A DNA stretch of 64,000 nucleotides from Parabacteroides merdae ATCC 43184 (GCF_025151215.1 NZ_CP102286.1:930001-994000), one strand, 5' to 3'; counted from the stretch's first letter, positions 9,429 to 19,215 are shown. Notes: a model not told the origin generated them from the sequence alone. Numbers and translations are program-made.

Positions 9429-9924
9429 CATAAAAAACAGTTATGTTTGTCTGCCCAATATGTTGATTGTTTATGTTGTTTGAATTTTCCACGTGTCGAT
9501 ATTCCGTGTTTCGTTGCTGAGTTTCCATCATGTCTTTTTGTTGCTTCTTCACAAAGATACGATATAATCTGCAATTTGCATCTATCGTTCTTGTTATTTT
9601 TGCCGTTTTTGAAGGGGTAAATGAGTGTTAAAATAGACAATATCTCTCTTTAAAATGTGATTTTGGGTTAAAATCTTGATTGATAGTGAGGTGTAGGAAT
9701 CTTATATCTGTTAAAAAATATTACCCTTGCGTGTAATTTGAATTAAATGGGGTATAAAATCGAATTAGATGCAGCAGTAGTTTCGATTTGGACCAATGAG
9801 ATTTGAGGCAAGGTGTACAATAAGAGTGTAGCCGAATTTGCCTGTACGCATTGCGACAATTTGCGGGATTATTTTCCTGCGAGGATTAAATGAGTAACGG
9901 TTGCCGTTTTTCATTTTTTATTAA
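9429..9924. other. Intergenic region, metF to ilvE
   Basis: About 500 bases without a supported gene. A 78-codon minus-strand frame has no family resemblance. A short plus-strand stretch at about 9810-9891 reads like coding sequence (GKVYNKSVAEFACTHCDN, ending at a TGA) but has a stop directly before it. It could be a fragment of an old gene, which I could not identify. Confidence 0.4.
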
Positions 9925-9932
9925 TACCTTTG
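9925..9932 (+). promoter_or_regulatory. -7 promoter box of ilvE
   Basis: TACCTTTG, 28 bases before the start codon. Confidence 0.7.
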
Positions 9933-9960
9933 CCTGTCAATAATCTAATTACGATAAGAT

Positions 9961-10980
9961 ATGGAAAATATTAATTGGTCTGATCTGTCATTCGGTTATA
10001 TGAAGACAGACTATAATGTACGGTGTTACTATCGGGATGGTAAATGGGGCGAGCTCGAAGTTAGTTCTTCCGAGATCATCAATATTCATATGGCTGCTAC
10101 ATGTTTGCATTATGGACAGGAGTCGTTTGAAGGATTGAAGGCGTTCAAAGGGAGAGACGGCAAGATCCGTGTGTTCCGTATGGATGAGAACGGCAAACGC
10201 ATGCAATCTTCCAGCCGCGGTATCAAAATGGCCGAGTTGCCCGTTGAGAAGTTCGAGGAAGCTATCCGTAAGGTCGTAAAACTGAACGAACGTTTTGTTC
10301 CCCCTTATGAAAGCGGGGCTGCTTTATATATCCGTCCGTTGATGATCGGTTTGGGTGCCCAGGTGGGTGTGAAGCCGGCTCCCGAATATATGTTCATGGT
10401 GTTTGTGACGCCGGTGGGACCGTATTTTAAGGGTGGTTTCAAACCCTCCAAAGTATGTATCATGCGCGATTACGATCGTGCTGCCCCTCAGGGAACCGGT
10501 ACGATCAAAGTCGGTGGTAATTACGCCGCCAGTCTCGTTGCGGGCGAAAAGGCTCATGAGCTGGGCTACGCCGCTGTTTTATATCTGGACCCGAAAGAAA
10601 AGAAATATCTGGACGAATGCGGCCCAGCCAACTTCTTCGGAATTCGTGGCAACAGCTACATCACTCCGCAGTCTCACTCTATCCTGCCTTCTATCACGAA
10701 CAAGAGTTTGCAGCAGTTGGCAACCGATATGGGCCTGACGGTGGAACGCCGTCCGGTTCCGGTAGAAGAAATCGCTGCGTTCGATGAAGCTGCCGAATGT
10801 GGAACTGCTGCGGTTATTGCTCCGATTTCACAGATCGATGATTTGGATGTCAATAAGTCTTATGTGATTGCAAAAGACGGCAAACCGGGTCCTGTTTGTG
10901 AAAAACTATACAATAAACTGCGTGCTATCCAGTATGGCGATGAACCTGATACCTATGGGTGGATAACGATAATTGAATAA
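9961..10980 (+). CDS. ilvE: Branched-chain amino acid aminotransferase
   Basis: PLP-dependent fold-type IV transaminase for the last step of valine, leucine and isoleucine synthesis (and the first of their breakdown). 339 aa, of the longer mitochondrial/BCAT2-like type rather than the short E. coli IlvE. The PLP lysine is Lys183 in GTGTIKVGGNYAASL. The N-terminal HYGQESFEGLKAF and C-terminal ECGTAAVIAPI motifs are also present. Cytoplasmic. It is followed by 134 bases containing the promoter of the next gene, so probably monocistronic. Confidence 0.95.
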   Translation: MENINWSDLSFGYMKTDYNVRCYYRDGKWGELEVSSSEIINIHMAATCLHYGQESFEGLKAFKGRDGKIRVFRMDENGKRMQSSSRGIKMAELPVEKFEEAIRKVVKLNERFVPPYESGAALYIRPLMIGLGAQVGVKPAPEYMFMVFVTPVGPYFKGGFKPSKVCIMRDYDRAAPQGTGTIKVGGNYAASLVAGEKAHELGYAAVLYLDPKEKKYLDECGPANFFGIRGNSYITPQSHSILPSITNKSLQQLATDMGLTVERRPVPVEEIAAFDEAAECGTAAVIAPISQIDDLDVNKSYVIAKDGKPGPVCEKLYNKLRAIQYGDEPDTYGWITIIE

Positions 10981-11069
10981 TTAACAATAAAAAATGGATA
11001 ATTGATAATTTGGAATAGATGTTTTTTATCAAAATTGCAAACTCTGCATTGCAATTCGGAAAAAATATC

Positions 11070-11077
11070 TATATTTG
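11070..11077 (+). promoter_or_regulatory. -7 promoter box before the ATPase gene
   Basis: TATATTTG with a TTGC-type -33 at about 11049-11052 (17-bp spacer). It may also drive nifJ, which lacks a visible box of its own in the 30 bases before it. Confidence 0.6.
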
Positions 11078-11114
11078 CCTCGTTTAACGGGATGGATAAA
11101 TTGTCCATTGTTAA

Positions 11115-12308
11115 TTGTCAATTGAAAAAGTGGAAGCATTCTTTAAAACACATAAATATCTGGTAGAACACTTGTATTCGCCGGTTCGCAGAGGGCTGAT
11201 GGACGAGATCGACTGGAATGATCGGTTGATCGGTATTAAGGGGTCTCGCGGAGTGGGAAAGACGACTTTTCTGCTGGATTATGCCCGCGAGCATTTTGGC
11301 GCGGATAATAAAGAGTGTCTTTACATAAATCTGAATCATTTTTATTTTACGGAACGTACGTTGGTCGATTTTGCTTCTGAGTTCAGGGCAAAAGGGGGAA
11401 AAGTGCTGCTGATCGACCAAGTGTTCAAATATTCGGGATGGTCGAAAGAACTCCGCTATTGTTACGATAACTTCACTGACTTGAAGATCATTTTTTCCGG
11501 TTCTTCCGTCATGCGGTTGAAAGATGAAAATCCCGATCTGTCAGGCAAGGTGGTTTCGTATAACCTGCGAGGTTTCTCATTCCGGGAATTTTTTAATCTG
11601 ATGTCCGGGAACAGCTTTCCGGCTTATACGTTTGGAGAAATATTGGTGGGCCATCAGGAGATTGCGAAAGGCATCTGCTCGGTGGGAAAACCGATGGCAT
11701 ACTTTCAGGACTATCTGCATCATGGTTTCTACCCGTTCTTCTTGGAGAAGCGCAATTTCTCGGAGAATTTGCTAAAGACCATGAATATGATGCTGGAGGT
11801 AGATGTGTTATACATAAAACAAATCGAACAAAGCTATCTGCCGAAACTGCGTAAGCTGCTTTACCTGTTGGCGACAAGCGCTCCTTGTACGCCCAATGTG
11901 AGTCAGTTGAGCAAAGACATAGAGACTTCGCGGGCCACCGTGATGAACTATATCAAATATTTGGCCGATGCCCGTTTGATGAACATACTTTATCCGGTGG
12001 GAGAGTCCTTCCCCAAGAAACCCTCTAAAGTGTATATGTATAACTCCAATTTGATGTATCCCATCCGGCCGATGGAAGTGAATATGCAGTCTGTCCGCGA
12101 ATCATTCTTTTATAACCAGCTTTTGAAGGACAATAAATTGAATGAGGGCGGGAAGAATGCACATTTCTTAGTCAATGGGATGCATAATTTCAGGATTGAA
12201 GAAAACATGAAGGTGAAGAATAATCCTGATCTGTATTATGCAATCGATAAGGTCGAAGTAGGAGAGGGCAACATGATCCCGCTTTGGCTTTTCGGCTTTT
12301 TATATTGA
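11115..12308 (+). CDS. AAA ATPase, DUF4143-type
   Basis: ATP-binding protein of the AAA_14/DUF4143 class, 397 aa, of unknown cellular role. Walker A is GSRGVGKT (about 43-50). The Walker B strand KVLLID ends at Asp101 but is followed by Gln instead of the usual Glu (family norm DE.xKY). A sensor-1-like SGSSVMRL follows near 132-139, then the C-terminal DUF4143 region with a winged-helix-like part (SQLSKDIETSRATVMNYIKYL). No ATG exists at the 5' end: TTG at 11115 or GTG at 11130 must serve. The TTG lies in an ATTGTCAATTG intergenic repeat, so GTG 11130 (392 aa) is a real alternative. It is 30 bases upstream of nifJ. Confidence 0.8.
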   Translation: MSIEKVEAFFKTHKYLVEHLYSPVRRGLMDEIDWNDRLIGIKGSRGVGKTTFLLDYAREHFGADNKECLYINLNHFYFTERTLVDFASEFRAKGGKVLLIDQVFKYSGWSKELRYCYDNFTDLKIIFSGSSVMRLKDENPDLSGKVVSYNLRGFSFREFFNLMSGNSFPAYTFGEILVGHQEIAKGICSVGKPMAYFQDYLHHGFYPFFLEKRNFSENLLKTMNMMLEVDVLYIKQIEQSYLPKLRKLLYLLATSAPCTPNVSQLSKDIETSRATVMNYIKYLADARLMNILYPVGESFPKKPSKVYMYNSNLMYPIRPMEVNMQSVRESFFYNQLLKDNKLNEGGKNAHFLVNGMHNFRIEENMKVKNNPDLYYAIDKVEVGEGNMIPLWLFGFLY

Positions 12309-12338
12309 AATTTTTTTAAATACTAATAGTAAGAGTCT

Positions 12339-15300
12339 ATGACAAAACAGAAGAAATTTTTAACCTGTGATGGTAACCAGGCTGCTGCACATATCTCCTA
12401 TATGTTCAGTGAAGTTGCTGCGATTTACCCCATCACTCCGTCATCTACGATGGCAGAATATGTAGATGAATGGGCTGCTGCCGGACGTAAGAATATTTTC
12501 GGCGAAACTGTAATGGTGCAGGAAATGCAATCTGAAGGTGGTGCTGCCGGTGCAGTTCACGGTTCGTTGCAGGCTGGTGCACTGACTACGACTTATACGG
12601 CTTCTCAGGGTTTGTTGCTGATGATCCCGAACATGTACAAGATTGCAGGTGAATTGCTGCCTTGCGTATTCCATGTATCTGCTCGTACATTGGCTTCTCA
12701 CGCACTGTGTATCTTCGGTGACCATCAAGACGTAATGTCTGCCCGTCAGACAGGCTTCGCCATGTTGGCCGAAGGTTCTGTACAGGAAGTGATGGATTTG
12801 GCAGGTGTTGCCCACTTGGCTACAATCAAATCCCGTGTTCCGTTCGTGAACTTCTTCGACGGTTTCCGTACATCTCACGAAATCCAGAAGATCGAAGCAT
12901 TGGAAAATGAAGACTTGGCTCCGCTGATCGACCAGAAGGCGTTGGCTGAATTCCGCGCACGTGCCTTGAATCCGAAAACTCCGGTTGCACGCGGTATGGC
13001 TGAAAACCCTGACCACTTCTTCCAGCATAGAGAATCGAGCAACTCTTACTATGATGCAGTTCCTGCTATCGTAGAAGAATATATGAATGAAATCTCTAAG
13101 ATCACAGGACGTAAATACGGTTTGTTCGATTACTACGGAGCTGAAGATGCAGAACGCGTAATCATTGCAATGGGTTCTGTTACGGAAGCTGCACGCGAAG
13201 CTATCGACTACCTGACAGCTAAGGGTGAAAAAGTAGGTTTGGTTTCCGTTCACTTGTATCGTCCGTTCTCGGCTAAACACTTCTTGGCAGCTGTTCCTAA
13301 GACTGCTAAGCGTATTGCTGTTTTGGACCGTACAAAAGAACCGGGTGCAGTAGGCGAACCTCTGTATCTGGATGTAAAAGACTGTTTCTATGGCCAGGAA
13401 GATGCTCCGGTTATCGTAGGCGGCCGTTATGGTTTGGGGTCTAAGGATACGACTCCTGCCCAGATCCTTTCCGTATATGAAAACCTGGCACTGCCGATGC
13501 CGAAGAACCAGTTCACGATCGGTATCGTAGATGACGTAACATTCACTTCCCTGCCTCAGAAAGAAGAGATCGCATTGGGTGGCGAAGGCATGTTCGAAGC
13601 TAAGTTCTACGGTTTGGGTGCAGACGGTACTGTCGGTGCCAACAAGAATTCAGTCAAGATCATCGGTGACAATACAAATAAATATTGCCAGGCTTATTTC
13701 TCTTACGACTCTAAGAAATCCGGCGGTTTCACTTGTTCTCACCTGCGTTTCGGTGATCATCCGATCCGCTCTACCTATTTGGTAAACACACCGAATTTTG
13801 TGGCTTGCCACGTTCAGGCTTACCTGCGTATGTACGATGTGACTCGCGGTTTGCGTGAGAACGGTACATTCTTGCTGAACACGGTATGGAATGGCGAAGA
13901 ATTGGCAAAACACCTGCCTAACCGTGTAAAACGTTATTTCGCTCAGAAAAATATTACGGTTTATTATATCAATGCTACACAGATCGCATTGGAAATCGGT
14001 TTGGGTAACCGCACCAATACAATCCTGCAGTCTGCATTCTTCCGTATCACAGGTGTAATTCCTGTTGATCTGGCTATCGAACAGATGAAGAAGTTCATCG
14101 TGAAGTCTTATGGCAAGAAGGGTGAAGATGTTGTAAACAAAAACTATGCTGCTGTTGATCGTGGTGGCGAATACAACCAGTTGACTGTTGATCCTGCATG
14201 GGCTAACCTGCCGGATGATGAAGAGGTTGTAAACAACGATCCTGCATTTATCAACGAAGTGGTTCGTCCTATTAATGCACAGGATGGCGACCTACTGAAG
14301 GTTTCTGCTTTCAAGGGCATCGAAGACGGTACATGGCATCAGGGTACTGCAAAATATGAAAAACGTGGTGTAGCTGCATTTGTTCCGGTTTGGAATGAGG
14401 CAAACTGTATCCAGTGTAACCAGTGTGCTTACGTTTGTCCTCACGCTTCTATCCGTCCGTTCGTTTTGAATGACGAAGAACAGAAGGGTGCAAACTTCCC
14501 GATGTTGGATGTGAAAGCTCCGGCTACAATGAAGGGGATGAAGTTCCGTATGCAGGTAGATGTTATGGACTGCTTGGGTTGCGGAAACTGTGCCGATATC
14601 TGTCCGGGATTCAAGGGCAACAAGGCGTTGTCTATGGCTCCGCTGGAAGGTCAGTTGGCTGAAGCTGATAACTGGGCATACTGTGTGGCTAATGTAAGTT
14701 CTAAGCAGAGTTTGGTAGACATCAAGTCTAATGTGAAGAATTCTCAGTTCGCAACTCCGTTGTTCGAGTTCTCAGGCGCTTGCTCCGGTTGTGGTGAAAC
14801 TCCGTACGTAAAACTGATTTCCCAGTTGTTCGGTGATCGTGAAATGGTTGCTAACGCTACGGGATGTTCTTCTATCTATTCGGGTTCTGTTCCATCTACT
14901 CCGTATACGACAAACGAAAAGGGTGAAGGTCCTGCATGGGCTAACTCTCTGTTCGAAGACTTCTGTGAATTCGGTTTGGGTATGGAATTGGCTAACGAAA
15001 AGATGCGTGCACGTATCCAGAATGCAATGGAAGCTGCCATTGCTTATGAAGGCACTCCGGCCGAATATAAGGAAGCATTCACTGCATGGATCGAAAATCA
15101 GAACGATGCCGATAAGACGAAAGAACTGGCAGCTCTGATCATTCCGATGGTTGAAGCAGCTAAGGATAAATGTCCGAATTGCGCTACTATCGCCGAATTG
15201 AGCCACTTCTTGGTAAAACGTTCACAGTGGATTATCGGTGGTGACGGTGCTTCTTACGATATCGGTTATGGTGGTTTGGACCACGTGATTGCTTCCGGTA

Positions 15301-15887
15301 AGAATGTGAATATCCTGGTTCTGGATACTGAAGTTTATTCAAATACAGGCGGTCAGTCTTCAAAGGCTACTCCGGTCGGTGCAATCGCCAAGTTTGCTGC
15401 AGCCGGTAAGAGAGTCCGCAAGAAAGACTTGGGTTTGATGGCTACTACTTACGGTTACGTTTATGTCGCTCAGATCGCTATGGGTGCTGATCAGGCTCAG
15501 ACTTTGAAGGCTATCCGCGAAGCTGAAGCTTATGACGGTCCTTCTTTGATTATCGCTTATGCTCCTTGTATCAACCACGGTTTGAAGAAGGGTATGGGCA
15601 AATCTCAGGCTGAAGAAAAAGAAGCTGTTGCATGTGGTTACTGGCACTTGTGGCGCTACAATCCTGCTCTGGAAGCTGAAGGCAAGAACCCGTTCACATT
15701 GGATTCTAAAGAACCGGATTGGAGTAAGTTCCAAGACTTCCTGAAAGGTGAAGTTCGTTTCGCATCTGTTGCAAAACAGTATCCAGCTGAAGCTGCTGAA
15801 TTGTTTGCTGCCGCAGAAGAAAACGCTAAGTGGCGTCTGCGTAGCTACAAACGTATGGCTGCTGAAAACTGGAGTGTAGAAGAATAA
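12339..15887 (+). CDS. nifJ: Pyruvate:ferredoxin (flavodoxin) oxidoreductase
   Basis: Single-chain 1182-aa enzyme oxidising pyruvate and CoA to acetyl-CoA and CO2, reducing ferredoxin; central to energy metabolism of anaerobes. The pyruvate-binding N-terminal domain starts with GNQAAAHISYMFSEVAAIYPITPSS. Two [4Fe-4S] motifs of ferredoxin type are visible at about 690 (CIQCNQCAYVCP) and 746 (CLGCGNCADICPG). The TPP domain carries CSGCGETPYVKL and GDGASYDIGYGGLDH, and the C-terminal domain is present. Codon use is strongly biased compared with its neighbours, as in highly expressed genes. It may be co-transcribed with the ATPase upstream. A strong terminator follows. Confidence 0.97.
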   Translation: MTKQKKFLTCDGNQAAAHISYMFSEVAAIYPITPSSTMAEYVDEWAAAGRKNIFGETVMVQEMQSEGGAAGAVHGSLQAGALTTTYTASQGLLLMIPNMYKIAGELLPCVFHVSARTLASHALCIFGDHQDVMSARQTGFAMLAEGSVQEVMDLAGVAHLATIKSRVPFVNFFDGFRTSHEIQKIEALENEDLAPLIDQKALAEFRARALNPKTPVARGMAENPDHFFQHRESSNSYYDAVPAIVEEYMNEISKITGRKYGLFDYYGAEDAERVIIAMGSVTEAAREAIDYLTAKGEKVGLVSVHLYRPFSAKHFLAAVPKTAKRIAVLDRTKEPGAVGEPLYLDVKDCFYGQEDAPVIVGGRYGLGSKDTTPAQILSVYENLALPMPKNQFTIGIVDDVTFTSLPQKEEIALGGEGMFEAKFYGLGADGTVGANKNSVKIIGDNTNKYCQAYFSYDSKKSGGFTCSHLRFGDHPIRSTYLVNTPNFVACHVQAYLRMYDVTRGLRENGTFLLNTVWNGEELAKHLPNRVKRYFAQKNITVYYINATQIALEIGLGNRTNTILQSAFFRITGVIPVDLAIEQMKKFIVKSYGKKGEDVVNKNYAAVDRGGEYNQLTVDPAWANLPDDEEVVNNDPAFINEVVRPINAQDGDLLKVSAFKGIEDGTWHQGTAKYEKRGVAAFVPVWNEANCIQCNQCAYVCPHASIRPFVLNDEEQKGANFPMLDVKAPATMKGMKFRMQVDVMDCLGCGNCADICPGFKGNKALSMAPLEGQLAEADNWAYCVANVSSKQSLVDIKSNVKNSQFATPLFEFSGACSGCGETPYVKLISQLFGDREMVANATGCSSIYSGSVPSTPYTTNEKGEGPAWANSLFEDFCEFGLGMELANEKMRARIQNAMEAAIAYEGTPAEYKEAFTAWIENQNDADKTKELAALIIPMVEAAKDKCPNCATIAELSHFLVKRSQWIIGGDGASYDIGYGGLDHVIASGKNVNILVLDTEVYSNTGGQSSKATPVGAIAKFAAAGKRVRKKDLGLMATTYGYVYVAQIAMGADQAQTLKAIREAEAYDGPSLIIAYAPCINHGLKKGMGKSQAEEKEAVACGYWHLWRYNPALEAEGKNPFTLDSKEPDWSKFQDFLKGEVRFASVAKQYPAEAAELFAAAEENAKWRLRSYKRMAAENWSVEE

Positions 15888-15940
15888 TTTGATTATGATC
15901 ATCTAAGGGTGGAAATCCTTTTTTCACCCGAATAAAATAG

Positions 15941-15976
15941 AAAGCGGAGTCTCACCATGAGATTCCGCTTTTTATT
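15941..15976 (+). terminator. Terminator of nifJ
   Basis: 13-bp stem (AAAGCGGA/TCCGCTTT extended by a GTCTC/GAGAT arm) around a 5-nt loop, then a T run. A second weaker hairpin (GGGTG/CACCC) lies just before, at about 15907-15929. Confidence 0.85.
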
Positions 15977-16095
15977 ATTCCAATAAAGACCGGTAAAAGG
16001 CTTTTGTAATATGAAATTCATGTCCTTCTGGTTCTTCGGCAGAACAAAATGGAATATTTCTGTGTTTAATTAACGTATATAGTAAAGATAAAAAT

Positions 16096-16758
16096 ATGAA
16101 TGTAACATATGAAGATGTCCGCAAATCCGAAGAGATCCGGACTTATATCAAACAAGCGGACGAGTCGTTGAAAGCAATCGGCTACACGGAGCATAGCTTT
16201 GCCCATTGCACGAAGGTTGCGAAAGTAGCAGGGGATTTATTGGAGAAGTTAGGATATGATGCGCATGAGGTGGAACTGGCTCGTATCGCCGGTTTCATGC
16301 ACGATATAGGCAATGTGGTGAACCGCATCGACCACGCCCAAAGTGGGGCTATGATGGCTTTTCGTATTTTGGATAAGATGGGAATGCCGCCTGAAGATGT
16401 GGCGACCGTTATTACAGCTATCGGAAACCATGACGAACAGACGGCTGCTGCTGTAAATGCCGTTGCAGCTGCTCTGATAATCGCTGATAAGACGGATGTG
16501 CGTCGCAGCCGTGTCCGTAACCGTTCCACGATTAATTTCGATATCCATGATCGGGTAAATTATGCAGCCGAAAAATCGGATGTTATATTGGAGCCGGATT
16601 CGAAAACGATCACTCTCGATTTAAAGATCAATACTGAAATTTGTGCCGTGATGGACTATTTCGAGATTTTTACCGGACGGATGCTACTTTGCAGGAAAGC
16701 AGCTGAATTTCTTGGCCTGCAGTTCAAGCTGGATATAAATGATGTCTATTTATTGTAA
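16096..16758 (+). CDS. HD-domain phosphohydrolase
   Basis: 220-aa cytoplasmic protein of the HD metal-dependent phosphohydrolase superfamily. The metal ligands are visible: His37 (HSFAHCTKV), the His69-Asp70 doublet in FMHDIGN, and a downstream Asp in the IIADKTDVRRSRVR segment. The pattern resembles stand-alone HD proteins related to nucleotide/phosphate-ester hydrolases, but the substrate cannot be told. It has no GYP motif, so it is not a c-di-GMP HD-GYP enzyme. It is 208 bases after nifJ, separated by a terminator, so probably its own unit. Confidence 0.75.
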   Translation: MNVTYEDVRKSEEIRTYIKQADESLKAIGYTEHSFAHCTKVAKVAGDLLEKLGYDAHEVELARIAGFMHDIGNVVNRIDHAQSGAMMAFRILDKMGMPPEDVATVITAIGNHDEQTAAAVNAVAAALIIADKTDVRRSRVRNRSTINFDIHDRVNYAAEKSDVILEPDSKTITLDLKINTEICAVMDYFEIFTGRMLLCRKAAEFLGLQFKLDINDVYLL

Positions 16759-16833
16759 TATCATTTGTTTCATATATTTTGGAAAAAGTTTATCTTTATC
16801 GCGTTTTAACGAAATAAAGGTCTAACTAATCTA

Positions 16834-17880
16834 ATGAATATGAAACATTTTTTATGCCTTCTTTTTTGCTTATCTTTCCTTCTTTTCCCTGTTTATGCAC
16901 AGGAATCGTATGAAACGTATAGTGGAGATACATTCAAAACCGGTGATGTGCTTACTCTCGGAGATTTCTATCTGAGTTCGACTAAGTATAGCCATTTGAA
17001 ATACGCGTATACGGATACCTATGGAAAGGTTCGGTATGAGGCGTTCAATGGAAAGGATTTGCCTTTCTCCAAGGTAACAATCCGTGAGATTATCCGGCCG
17101 GAAGATAAGAATATGTTCCTGAACGAAGCTGTCGTGTTTGCCTTGGAAAGTGAGAAAGCTCCCGATAAGAAACTGTTCGTGGAGATTGATCGTGCGATCG
17201 AACAAGGCGAGATCGTCGTGAATATGCCTGAACCTGTTATAAAATGCGAGGAGATGACGCTCGAACAAATGTTTATTTGCTGTGTTCGTGTCAATAAATT
17301 ACCGATAGACGACAAGGTGGTCTTGAATTATATCAGTGTCGTCAATAAAGAATTGGGGCAGGAATGCCGGCGCGATCAGTTTAAATTCCGTAAACTGAAA
17401 GGCGAATATCAGGCTCGCTTGGAAAAGGGAATGGCCGATTTTGATTTTACGAAAACTTATTTCATAAAAGTGAACAATAACCATAACGGTTATGATTTTG
17501 ACCATAAAGGCTATCCATTGTCCTATCCGACACGTTCGGGCAGTTCTCCCAAACAATGTATTCCTTTCAACGGTTTCAATTTTATGCCGGTTAATCCGGA
17601 TCAGGCGTTCTTTATCCCTGTGAGCATGGATGATGCAGAAAAATACGAGAAACGGAGCAGAGGAACTGGTCAGAACGGCTATGTCAGCCCGTTGGTATAT
17701 ACGGTTGTCTATTTGCAGCCCTTGGATAAGTATATGGAACTGCCAAAAGGAAAATACAATGTTCTCAACGTGGAGAACCTATATCGCTCGACACTGATCG
17801 GTGTCAAGGTTAAAGGCTTGGAGGTCTATGATAATAAAAATTTCCGGTATAATTTGATTGGATCGGCTTTGTTTGAATGA
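16834..17880 (+). CDS. Secreted protein of unknown function
   Basis: I do not recognise this 348-aa protein. It has a clear type I signal peptide (MNMKHFLCLLFCLSFLLFPVYA, probable cleavage before QESYE) and no lipobox, so it is expected in the periplasm or outer membrane. The mature part is charged, with no membrane segments or repeats. It contains aromatic-rich strands toward the C-terminus (PLVYTVVYLQPLDKYMELPKG) that suggest a beta-rich fold. A near-consensus TATCTTTA at 16791-16798 may be its -7 box. It has no obvious functional partner nearby: the downstream porin gene is convergent. Confidence 0.7.
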   Translation: MNMKHFLCLLFCLSFLLFPVYAQESYETYSGDTFKTGDVLTLGDFYLSSTKYSHLKYAYTDTYGKVRYEAFNGKDLPFSKVTIREIIRPEDKNMFLNEAVVFALESEKAPDKKLFVEIDRAIEQGEIVVNMPEPVIKCEEMTLEQMFICCVRVNKLPIDDKVVLNYISVVNKELGQECRRDQFKFRKLKGEYQARLEKGMADFDFTKTYFIKVNNNHNGYDFDHKGYPLSYPTRSGSSPKQCIPFNGFNFMPVNPDQAFFIPVSMDDAEKYEKRSRGTGQNGYVSPLVYTVVYLQPLDKYMELPKGKYNVLNVENLYRSTLIGVKVKGLEVYDNKNFRYNLIGSALFE

Positions 17881-17920
17881 TCCCTTGTAAATCCGTTCCT
17901 AAAAGACCATGGCAAAGGTA

Positions 17921-17970
17921 TTTTGACACCCTCATTGTGATTTCATTTCTGGGAATAGAGGGTGGCAAAA
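17921..17970. terminator. Hairpin between convergent genes, probably bidirectional terminator
   Basis: 13-nt arms (17921-17933 and 17958-17970) match at 12 positions and are flanked by T's on one side and A's on the other. They lie between the secreted-protein gene and the porin gene. Confidence 0.6.
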
Positions 17971-17989
17971 CTGCCTTGAAAGAGAAAGT

Positions 17990-19165
17990 TTAGAATACCG
18001 GAATCGAATAGACCAGCCCTAACGAAATACGATGCGTGTCGGGATCGACTGCTCCCATATCCAAGGCTGCTTTTTCAAGTTTTACGCCGCGATATGTATA
18101 AAGGAGAAAGATGAAAAGATCACTGTTCTTGATCGGGAAAAATTCGAGACTGCTCTGTGCATTCCAGGAACGGCGGTACATGCCTTTGGCAAATGGTCCG
18201 TTCGCCTTGTACACTTTTCCGGTTTCATAAGCACCTTTCACATAGAGGTTCCAGCGCGGGTGAATCCGGTAGTCCACATCGGCGATGACCGATAGATACT
18301 CGGTATTGCAAGCTGTCTGGGCTGTCTCTGGCAGACGGCTGATAACGCCGTGCTGGTCCAATCCCTGCCGGGTGTACATGATGTCCAGATAAGTCAGCAG
18401 AGGTCCTTTCTCGATCGTGTTGCCGCAGGTGAAGTAATAAGAATAACGTTTCTGTGTCTGTTGTCCTACGGAAGCGGCATAACGGAGTTGCAGGATGCGG
18501 TCGAAATAGTAGCTGTTCCAGTTTACCGTATACATGAAAGGAACTTTTGCTTCTCGTGTGTTGTCGGGCAATCCGGTCGGGTAGATTTCGTTGTCCTGTC
18601 CGCTTCGGTTGTTCACGATCTGGAAGCAAAGTTCGTGGTCAGGATTGATCTGCCAGTTACCTGAAATACCAGCCTGATAGCAGGTCAGTAGGTTGTTGAA
18701 CTCACTGAATTCACGGACTTTTATCGAATTGACAAAATATTCGTATCCTCCGAAATTGACAAACTGCTTACCGATCGTAAAGCCGAACTTGTCATGTACT
18801 TTCAGGTTGACATAAGCCAATTCGAGCGAGGACGAAAGGTTGTCCAGCGAATAAGGGTCCGAATATTTATTAAACGACTGCCGGTAATGATAAGAAAGGT
18901 TTTTCCATACATTCCCTTTTATTTCCAATCGGACACGATTCAGCTTGAAGTTCATGCCGTCGAAATCGGAACCGATGAAATTGGCGTTTGCCGAAGTAAA
19001 AAGCTGAAAATTCATTTCTGCGCTTTCAATCACCTTTTTCCCTCCTGTAAGTCGTTCGACCAAAGTCGGTTCTTGTCCAGGAACGGTTTCTTTCTCAATC
19101 TTTTGTGCAAAGACGGATGGAACGGATATGAATAGTATTGTCAATAAGTAGAGATGTGTTTTCAT
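17990..19165 (-). CDS. Porin, phosphate-selective O/P type
   Basis: 391-aa outer-membrane beta-barrel. The signal peptide is MKTHLYLLTILFISVPSVFA. The body has many alternating aromatic/polar strands and ends with the barrel signature LGLVYSIPVF (terminal Phe). The early segment, with FKLNRVRLEIKGNVWKNLSYHYR and FGFTIGKQFVNFGG, is what I associate with the phosphate-selective porin O/P family in Bacteroidota. Anion or phosphate specificity is a family name only and is not shown here. It has its own promoter (19192-19199), divergent from the HAD-phosphatase gene, and no phosphate-regulon genes are adjacent. Confidence 0.8.
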   Translation of the reverse strand: MKTHLYLLTILFISVPSVFAQKIEKETVPGQEPTLVERLTGGKKVIESAEMNFQLFTSANANFIGSDFDGMNFKLNRVRLEIKGNVWKNLSYHYRQSFNKYSDPYSLDNLSSSLELAYVNLKVHDKFGFTIGKQFVNFGGYEYFVNSIKVREFSEFNNLLTCYQAGISGNWQINPDHELCFQIVNNRSGQDNEIYPTGLPDNTREAKVPFMYTVNWNSYYFDRILQLRYAASVGQQTQKRYSYYFTCGNTIEKGPLLTYLDIMYTRQGLDQHGVISRLPETAQTACNTEYLSVIADVDYRIHPRWNLYVKGAYETGKVYKANGPFAKGMYRRSWNAQSSLEFFPIKNSDLFIFLLYTYRGVKLEKAALDMGAVDPDTHRISLGLVYSIPVF

Positions 19166-19191
19166 GTTTGCAAATAAAATGTTTCAGCGTT

Positions 19192-19199
19192 CAAATATA
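19192..19199 (-). promoter_or_regulatory. -7 promoter box of the porin gene
   Basis: Reads TATATTTG on the minus strand, 27 bases before the start. Confidence 0.6.
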
Positions 19200-19215
19200 G
19201 TGATTTTATATGACC

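Noticed and set aside
9404..9640. 78-codon minus-strand frame upstream of metF
   Set aside because: It overlaps the metF promoter region and its composition is that of non-coding DNA.
12441..13280. 279-codon frame antisense to nifJ
   Set aside because: Cys/Ser/Phe-rich shadow produced by nifJ's biased codons.
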